A stretch of 6,388 nucleotides of DNA from Actinomycetota bacterium (GTDB taxonomy: Bacteria > Actinomycetota > Actinomycetes > Actinomycetales > Microbacteriaceae): NCBI GenBank assembly GCA_016870695.1, contig VGAV01000147.1, positions 1 to 6,388 on the forward strand, in the 5' to 3' direction. Under the pieces are notes generated by a model. The model saw only the letters and a list, made by a program, of their open reading frames with translations. It was not told where the DNA came from and did not search any database. A program made the translations under genes and the position numbers. Below are positions 1-4,287 of this stretch, in pieces. The stretch's first letter is position 1. Each line of letters starts with the position of its first letter.

Positions 1-7
1 GCGCGTC

Positions 8-242
8 TCGCCGAACTCCTGAGTGTCGGGGCCGCCGGTGTCGCCTGGCGCGGCGCGCCCCCTCGCCGAACTCCTGAGTGTCGGGGCCGCCGGTGTCGCC
101 TGGCGCGGCGCGCCCCCTCGCCGAACTCCTGAGTGTCGGGGCCGCCGGTGTCGCCTCGCGCGGCGCGCCCCCTCGCCGAACTCCTGAGTGTCGGGGCCGC
201 CGGTGTCGCCTCGCGCGGCGCGCCCCCTCGCCGAACTCCTGA
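8..242. repeat. 55-bp tandem direct repeat array (4 full copies plus partial)
   Basis: Full copies lie at 8-62, 63-117, 118-172 and 173-227, with a partial fifth copy at 228-242 that stops just after the shared core. Each unit begins with TCGCCGAACTCCTGA and continues through a GC-rich stretch ending GCGCGCCCCC. Copies 1 and 2 are identical, as are copies 3 and 4; the pairs differ by one base (G at 47 and 102, C at 157 and 212). The period of 55 is not a multiple of three, so the array cannot encode a repeated peptide. Bases 1-7 resemble a decayed end of a preceding unit, so the array may extend left of the window. The whole unit repeats, with no variable spacers, so this is not a CRISPR. Function unknown; a dispersed intergenic repeat or VNTR is most likely. 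Confidence 0.95.
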
Positions 243-297
243 CTTTTGCCGCCGCGGCACCGCCGTTCGCCGCATATACGCGCAGTTCGGGCGGTTT

Positions 298-419
298 TCA
301 GGAGTTGGGCGGGTGAGCGCCGGAGGTGCCGTCAGGCGGCGGGCCCCCGGTTCAGGAGTTCGGCGGGTGAGCGCCGGAGGCGCCGCCTCCGGCCCGGCCC
401 CGGACTCAGGAGTTCGGCG
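298..419. repeat. Inverted copies of the array core, 54-bp period
   Basis: Three reverse-complement copies of the 14-base core occur at 298-311 (TCAGGAGTTGGGCG, one mismatch), 352-365 and 406-419 (both exact TCAGGAGTTCGGCG). Spacing is 54 bases, against 55 in the direct array. The sequence between copies is diverged but similar: the first two copies continue with GGTGAGCGCCGGAGG, and the stretch before each core is GC-rich. With the direct copies this makes nested arm pairs: 229-242 with 298-311, 174-187 with 352-365, and 119-132 with 406-419. The central 55-base spacer (243-297) contains a 10/12 palindrome, CGCATATACGCG, at 271-282. Role unknown. Confidence 0.85.
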
Positions 420-492
420 AGCAGGCGGGCCGGCCCCGCCCCCCGGCGCAAGGGCCTCGGCGCCGTACCGCGTTTCGGTGTTCACTGGTCGC

Positions 493-1365
493 ATGCGATC
501 GATCTGGAAGGGCGCTCTCACCTTCGGCCTGGTCAACGTGCCGGTGAAGGTCTACTCGGCGACCGAGGACCACGACGTCTCCCTGCACCAGGTGCACAAC
601 AAGGATGGCGGCCGCATCCGCTATCAGCGCATCTGCGAGGTCGACGGCGAGGTCGTGCCGTACCAGGACATCGACCGCGCTTATGACGACGGCGAGCAGA
701 CCGTGATCCTGACGAAGGACGACCTGGCCTCGCTCCCCAGCGAGCGCAGCCGCGAGATCGAGGTCGTCGAGTTCGTTCCCAGCGACCAGGTCGACCTGCT
801 CACCCTCGACAAGGCGTACTACCTCGAGCCCGACTCCTCCTCGCCGAAGGCGTACGTCCTGCTCCGCAAGACGCTCGAGCAGACGGACCGCACCGCCATC
901 GTGCGGTTCTCGCTGCGGCAGAAGACCCGCCTCGCCGCCCTGCGGGTGCGCGGCGACGTGCTCGTGCTGCAGACCCTCCTCTGGGCGGACGAGGTGCGCG
1001 AGGCCGCGTTCCCCGCGTTGGACGAGAGCGTGCGGATCTCGGCGAAGGAGTTGGAGATGTCGGCATCCCTCGTCGACAGCTTCTCGAAGGACTTCGATCC
1101 CGAGGAGTTCACCGACGAGTACCAGCAGGAGCTGCGCACCCTCATCGACGCCAAGCTGGAGCAGGGCGACGCGATCGACACCGACGCGACGTTCGGCACG
1201 CAGGAGGACGAGGACGGCGGCGAGGTCATCGACCTGATGGAGGCGTTGCGGGCGAGTGTCGAACGCAGCCGCGCGGCGCGCTCCGGGTCGGGCGACGGTG
1301 CGGCGAAGAAGGACGAAAAGTCCTCCGGGGACGCCAAGAAGAAGAAGGCGTCGAAGGCGTCCTAG
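493..1365 (+). CDS. ku: Non-homologous end-joining protein Ku
   Basis: Bacterial Ku, 290 aa. In the known family a homodimer rings broken DNA ends and recruits the ligase LigD for non-homologous end joining. The N-terminus MRSIWKGALTFGLVNVPVKV (residues 1-20) is the canonical Ku opening and fixes the start at ATG 493, although the frame is open upstream to 133. The Ku core covers about residues 1-235, with RYQRICEVDGEVV near 43-55. DLMEALRASVERSR (247-260) matches the conserved C-terminal segment linked to LigD binding. The tail (about 262-290) is rich in Lys, Ser and Ala, like the extended basic tails of actinobacterial Ku that contact DNA. No Shine-Dalgarno sequence and no clear promoter are visible before the ATG; it sits 73 bases after the last repeat core. 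No ligD is in the window. The stop codon overlaps that of the convergent dedA gene. Confidence 0.96.
   Translation: MRSIWKGALTFGLVNVPVKVYSATEDHDVSLHQVHNKDGGRIRYQRICEVDGEVVPYQDIDRAYDDGEQTVILTKDDLASLPSERSREIEVVEFVPSDQVDLLTLDKAYYLEPDSSSPKAYVLLRKTLEQTDRTAIVRFSLRQKTRLAALRVRGDVLVLQTLLWADEVREAAFPALDESVRISAKELEMSASLVDSFSKDFDPEEFTDEYQQELRTLIDAKLEQGDAIDTDATFGTQEDEDGGEVIDLMEALRASVERSRAARSGSGDGAAKKDEKSSGDAKKKKASKAS
1362..1365. other. Shared CTAG: overlapping stop codons of ku and dedA
   Basis: The palindrome CTAG supplies TAG (1363-1365) to ku on the plus strand and TAG (1364-1362) to dedA on the minus strand. The convergent genes therefore overlap by four bases. No intergenic space exists, so any terminator for either gene must lie inside the coding region of the other. 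Confidence 0.93.
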
Positions 1366-2123
1366 CGGGTGCGCTGGTCGCCGTCCTCGAGCGTCTTCGG
1401 GTCGAGGGTGAGGGCCTCGGCCTCGTTCTCGGTGACCTCGCCGTGTCCGGCGGCGGCGTCGCGACGGGCGGCTGCACGCTCACGGAAGTAGTGCACCGCG
1501 ACGAAGCCGACCGTGCCGACGACGGCGGCGAGCAGGATGACGTCGATGTACTCCGCGACGAACTCGCCGACCCCGGGGATCAGGCTCAGCAGGTAGCCCG
1601 CGATGGTCAGCCCGAAGCCCCACAGCACCGCGCCGATGAGGTTGTAGAGCGTGTAGGTCCACTTGTTCATGTGGCCGACGCCGGCGGCGATCGGCGCGAA
1701 GGTGCGGACGATCGGCACGAAACGGGCGAGGATCACGGTCAGGCCGCCGAATCGGACGAAGAAGGCGTTGGTGCGCTCGACGTTCTTGCGGCTGAACAGG
1801 CCGGACTCCTTGCGCTCGAAGATGGCCGGGCCCGCCTTGTGGCCGATGAGATAGCCCACCTCGCCGCCGAGGAACGCGGCGAGGCCGATGAGCAGGCCGG
1901 TCACCCACACGTTCACCCCGAAGACCCCGTGCGGCGGGTGCGTCGCGGGGTTCGACAGGATGCCGGCCATGATCAGCAGCGTGTCGCCGGGCAGCAGGAA
2001 GCCGACCAGCAGGCCGGTCTCGGCGAAGATGATGAGGCACACCACGAGCAAGGCCCACGGTCCTGCGGCGTCGATGATCGCGGCCGGATCCAGCCAGGGG
2101 ATGAGCGCTGTGGGATGGATCAC
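1362..2123 (-). CDS. DedA family integral membrane protein
   Basis: DedA/SNARE-associated family (VTT domain) membrane protein, 253 aa. Family members act at the cytoplasmic membrane; some are implicated in lipid-carrier (undecaprenyl phosphate) or phospholipid flipping and in envelope homeostasis, but the substrate here cannot be read from sequence. Visible marks are FAETGLLVGFLLPGDTLL (33-50), with the family's acidic residue and PGD turn, GGEVGYLIGHKAG (86-98), and the signature RFVPIVRTFAPIAAG (134-148). Hydrophobic segments lie near 22-55, 70-95, 125-150, 160-183 and 190-213. The C-terminus (214-253) is charged and probably cytoplasmic. The chosen start is GTG 2123: it gives a normal family length and follows a weak GGGA six bases upstream, while further extension runs into the tRNA. 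There is no terminator between the tRNA and this gene, so read-through from the tRNA promoter is plausible. Confidence 0.93.
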   Translation of the reverse strand: MIHPTALIPWLDPAAIIDAAGPWALLVVCLIIFAETGLLVGFLLPGDTLLIMAGILSNPATHPPHGVFGVNVWVTGLLIGLAAFLGGEVGYLIGHKAGPAIFERKESGLFSRKNVERTNAFFVRFGGLTVILARFVPIVRTFAPIAAGVGHMNKWTYTLYNLIGAVLWGFGLTIAGYLLSLIPGVGEFVAEYIDVILLAAVVGTVGFVAVHYFRERAAARRDAAAGHGEVTENEAEALTLDPKTLEDGDQRTR

Positions 2124-2167
2124 TTCTGTCCCGTCGGGTCGAGAGGGTGCGGATCTAGGCGACCGCG

Positions 2168-2249
2168 TGCGGAAGGTGGGACTTGAACCCACACGCCCGA
2201 AGGCACAGGAACCTAAATCCTGCGTGTCTGCCGATTTCACCACTCCCGC
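2168..2249 (-). tRNA. tRNA-Leu(UAG)
   Basis: An 82-nt class II tRNA read on the minus strand. The acceptor stem pairs GCGGGAG (2249-2243) with CTTCCGC (2175-2169) including one G-U, and A at 2168 is the discriminator typical of tRNA-Leu. The D stem is GTG/CAC. The anticodon stem CAGGA/TCCTG encloses the loop TTTAGGT, giving anticodon UAG at 2215-2213 with G at position 37, as expected for tRNAs reading CUN leucine codons. The long variable arm folds as GCC-TTCG-GGC, and the T arm is GTGGG-TTCAAGT-CCCAC. CCA is not encoded and must be added after transcription. dedA starts 44 bases downstream on the same strand. Confidence 0.97.
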
Positions 2250-2259
2250 GAGTGGCATC

Positions 2260-2287
2260 AGTCTAAGCGGGCGGGGCGACGTCTCAG
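2260..2287 (-). promoter_or_regulatory. Promoter for tRNA-Leu (and possibly dedA)
   Basis: On the minus strand a TAGACT -10 box (2265-2260) fits the TAnnnT consensus. It is preceded by CTGAGA (2287-2282) as a -35 box matching four of six bases of TTGACA, with a 16-base spacer. The -10 box ends 10 bases before the mature tRNA 5' end, leaving a short leader for RNase P to remove. The assignment rests on consensus and position only. Confidence 0.6.
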
Positions 2288-2345
2288 TGTGAACGAGCCG
2301 TCGACGAGCGGGAATGCCGGCGTCCCGTCCTCCCTTGTCCTCCGT

Positions 2346-3365
2346 ATGAACGCGATTATCTACACCCAGCCCGGCGACTCCTCCGTCCTCACCCTCGTCG
2401 AGCGTCCCGTTCCCGCGCCCGGACCGGGCGAGGTGCGCGTGCGCATCGCGGTGTCCGGCGTGAACCCGACCGACTGGAAGGCGCGCGCGACGACCGGCCG
2501 ACCGCTCCCGTTCGACGAGGTCACGCCGAACCAGGACGGGGCGGGAACAGTGGATGCCGTCGGCGACGGCGTCGAGGACCTGTCCGTCGGCCAGCGGGTA
2601 TGGGTCTACCTCGCGGCGCACCAGCGTCCGACCGGCACCGCCGCCGCGTACGCCGTGTTGCCCGCCTCCCGCGTCGTCCCGCTGCCGGACGACGCGTCGT
2701 TCGCCCTCGGCGCCAGCCTCGGCGTCCCCGCCATGACCGCGCACCGCGCCCTCACCGTCCATGAGGACGGTCCCACGCGTCTCGCGCCCGGTGCTCTCGC
2801 CGGCCGGACGGTGCTGGTCCAGGGCGGCGCCGGCGCCGTCGGTCACGCCGCGATCGAGCTGGCCGTCTGGGCGGGGGCGACGGTGATCGCCACCGTCAGC
2901 AGTGACGCGAAGGAGGCCCTGGCCCGGGCGGCGGGCGCCCACCACGTGCTGCAGTACCCGAGCGACGCTCTGGCGGACGGCATCCGGGAACTGGCGCCGA
3001 ACGGCGTCGAGCACATCGTCGAGGTCGCCATCGCCGACAACGCCGCTCTCGACGTGGAGGTCGTGGCCAACCACGGCACGATCGGCTACTACGCCGACAA
3101 CGGCGGGTCGACCTTCACGGCGGCCGTGCGGGAGAGCTTCGCGAAGAACGTGCGCTGGCAGGGGCTTCTGCTCTACACGGTGGGCGAGTCCGCGCTGACG
3201 GCCGCGGCCGAGGACGTGTCGGCGGCGGTGACCGACGGCGCGCTGTCCGTCGGCGAGGAGAAGGGGCTGCCGCTGACCTGGTTCCCGCTCGCGGAGACCG
3301 CCGCCGCCCACGACGCCGTCGAGCAGGGTGCGACCGGCAAGGTGCTCATCCGCGTCGCGGACTGA
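2346..3365 (+). CDS. Zinc-independent MDR-family quinone oxidoreductase-like protein
   Basis: Medium-chain dehydrogenase/reductase of the NADPH:quinone reductase (QOR, zeta-crystallin) type, 339 aa, predicted cytoplasmic. The family reduces quinones or activated alkenes with NADPH; the true substrate is unknown. Residues 1-125 form the GroES-like domain (PGPGEVRVRIAVSGVNPTDW at 25-44, NQDGAGTVDAVGDGV at 62-76). Residues 126-260 form the Rossmann fold with cofactor loop GGAGAVG (160-166). The ending AHDAVEQGATGKVLIRV (321-337) is typical of QOR. There is no cysteine anywhere, so neither the catalytic nor the structural zinc site of alcohol dehydrogenases can exist. ATG 2346 is preferred over GTG 2289 because MNAIIYTQPG aligns with the usual family start, and the 19 extra residues look unlike it. 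Neither start has an evident ribosome-binding site. The gene appears monocistronic, divergent from the tRNA and convergent with DUF1275. Confidence 0.9.
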   Translation: MNAIIYTQPGDSSVLTLVERPVPAPGPGEVRVRIAVSGVNPTDWKARATTGRPLPFDEVTPNQDGAGTVDAVGDGVEDLSVGQRVWVYLAAHQRPTGTAAAYAVLPASRVVPLPDDASFALGASLGVPAMTAHRALTVHEDGPTRLAPGALAGRTVLVQGGAGAVGHAAIELAVWAGATVIATVSSDAKEALARAAGAHHVLQYPSDALADGIRELAPNGVEHIVEVAIADNAALDVEVVANHGTIGYYADNGGSTFTAAVRESFAKNVRWQGLLLYTVGESALTAAAEDVSAAVTDGALSVGEEKGLPLTWFPLAETAAAHDAVEQGATGKVLIRVAD

Positions 3366-3374
3366 CCTGCAGTT

Positions 3375-3429
3375 TCACCCGGCCGAGCGGTGCGTCTTCG
3401 CCCGGCCGGGTGACGCACGTTCACCCGGC
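3375..3429. terminator. Overlapping hairpins between convergent genes (probable bidirectional terminator)
   Basis: TCACCCGGCCG (3375-3385) pairs perfectly with CGGCCGGGTGA (3403-3413) around a 17-base loop. The second arm can instead pair with TCACCCGGC at 3421-3429: GCCGGGTGA at 3405-3413, nine perfect pairs, seven-base loop. A third option is GTGCGTC (3390-3396) with GACGCAC (3412-3418). No U tract follows, which is common for actinobacterial hairpin terminators. The position, ten bases after the MDR stop and covering the DUF1275 stop (3421-3423), suggests a terminator acting in both directions. Confidence 0.65.
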
Positions 3430-4083
3430 ACGATGCGGCCGGACGCTCGATGTCCGTGATCGCGCGAGGACGGCCGCTCCACCCGCGAGCACCAGGGCGG
3501 CGAGGCCCAGCGCGGACGCACTCCCGATGCGGTGGACCACCCCGCCCACGACCGCGCCGCCGATGAGGGCGGACCAGAGCAGGAGCGGTCGCATCCACGC
3601 GGTGCGTGAGCCCCCGGTGAGCAGAGCGCTCACGGCGAGACCGAGGGTCACGAGCGTGCCGGTGGTGTAGGTGACCGGCACGCGGGCGCGTCCCTCGGCG
3701 GGGAACAACGTGTTCAGGGATCCCATCGCGGCGGCGAGCAGCGCGAGTCGTGGCAGCTCGACGCCGCCGGTGAGCGCGAGGAGGGCGCTGAGGGCGACGG
3801 CGACCGCGCTGCTCGCGACGATCCATGGCGGCGCCCGCCGTGCGCGCACACCGACCAGGCCGCCCGCCGTGACGCCGAGGACGAACGAGCCGATCAACGT
3901 CGCCGACGTGAGCGCCACCGCTCCGCCAGCGGCCCCGAGGTCGACGGCGGCGTGCGTGGAGTTGCCGCTCATGAACGACACGAAGAGCCCACCGCTGTCG
4001 AGGAACCCGATGGCATCCACGAACCCGGCCACCGTCGCGAGCACGGCCGAGAGGCCCAACGCCCGGCGATCGACGTCTTTCAC
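3421..4083 (-). CDS. DUF1275 / YoaK family membrane protein
   Basis: YoaK-type DUF1275 integral membrane protein, 220 aa. The biochemical function of the family is not established. Family marks are AGFVDAIGFLDSGGLFVSFMSG (19-40; read here as AGFVDAIGFL and FVSFMSGNST), MGSLNTLFP (120-128) and VPVTYTTGTLV (135-145). About six hydrophobic segments are visible, near 9-30, 53-78, 86-108, 112-125, 140-156 and 165-207, with a short basic C-terminus. GTG 4083 is chosen because VKDVDRRALGLSAVLATVAG begins just before the first membrane segment, as usual in the family. The frame stays open to ATG 4191, but those 36 residues are Arg/Ala-rich and look non-coding. No Shine-Dalgarno is visible; GTG 4083 overlaps the stop of a 12-codon upstream reading frame. 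The stop codon lies inside a hairpin arm. The gene is separated from the upstream peptidase by 204 bases and a hairpin, so it is probably transcribed alone. Confidence 0.87.
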   Translation of the reverse strand: MKDVDRRALGLSAVLATVAGFVDAIGFLDSGGLFVSFMSGNSTHAAVDLGAAGGAVALTSATLIGSFVLGVTAGGLVGVRARRAPPWIVASSAVAVALSALLALTGGVELPRLALLAAAMGSLNTLFPAEGRARVPVTYTTGTLVTLGLAVSALLTGGSRTAWMRPLLLWSALIGGAVVGGVVHRIGSASALGLAALVLAGGAAVLARSRTSSVRPHRAG

Positions 4084-4118
4084 GAGCGGTCGACGAGGGT
4101 CTCGGGGTGCAGCTGCAT
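4080..4118 (-). CDS. Possible 12-aa upstream ORF overlapping the DUF1275 start
   Basis: ATG 4118 opens a short frame encoding MQLHPETLVDRS and ends at TGA 4082-4080. It overlaps the GTG start of the DUF1275 gene in the tetranucleotide GTGA, a geometry typical of translational coupling. GACAAT lies six bases before the ATG and could be a -10 box for a leaderless transcript, but I see no matching -35 or Shine-Dalgarno. It may be a chance frame, or a real N-terminus separated from the main frame by a shift. Confidence 0.22.
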   Translation of the reverse strand: MQLHPETLVDRS

Positions 4119-4239
4119 GCCGGGATTGTCTCAGGCGGCGCCGGCGTGCCGGAGACGTACGCGCCGCCGCCGCGATGCACATCGGGGTCATCTACGGTCT
4201 GCGGGCGCCGCGGGCGGCTCGGCCCCGCGGGAACGGCGA

Positions 4240-4265
4240 AGCGCCGGGACTTCCGCCCCGGCGCT
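4240..4265 (-). terminator. Hairpin terminator after the M28 peptidase gene
   Basis: AGCGCCGGG (4240-4248) and CCCGGCGCT (4257-4265) form a perfect nine-base-pair GC-rich stem with an eight-base loop, starting 22 bases after the peptidase stop codon. There is no strong U run downstream on the minus strand. The rest of the gap to DUF1275 (4084-4239) holds only GC-rich sequence and the short upstream ORF. Confidence 0.65.
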
Positions 4266-4287
4266 CCGTCGTGTCATCGATCCGTCG

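Noticed and set aside
8..242. CRISPR array
   Set aside because: The entire 55-base unit repeats, including the stretches between cores; there are no unique spacers and no cas genes.
133..492. N-terminal extension of Ku into the repeat array
   Set aside because: Orthologous Ku proteins start at MRSIWKG or similar, and the 55-base period would change reading frame at every copy. The open frame is a by-product of high GC.
1443..2186. 247-codon plus-strand frame opposite dedA
   Set aside because: It is rich in Asp/Glu/Arg/Val and mirrors the antisense of a hydrophobic membrane protein gene; it shows no domain or ribosome-binding site.
2168..2249. tRNA-Leu as an integration site of a mobile element
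   Set aside because: No second copy of the tRNA 3' end, no integrase and no foreign-looking genes are present; the flanking genes are typical chromosomal ones.
1362..3311. 649-codon minus-strand frame joining dedA to sequence antisense to the dehydrogenase
   Set aside because: It passes through the tRNA-Leu gene, and the N-terminal two thirds lack any family resemblance. Only the last 253 residues are DedA.
4084..4191. Longer DUF1275 protein starting at ATG 4191
   Set aside because: The 36 extra residues are Arg/Ala/Pro-rich and unlike the family N-terminus, and no ribosome-binding site precedes ATG 4191.
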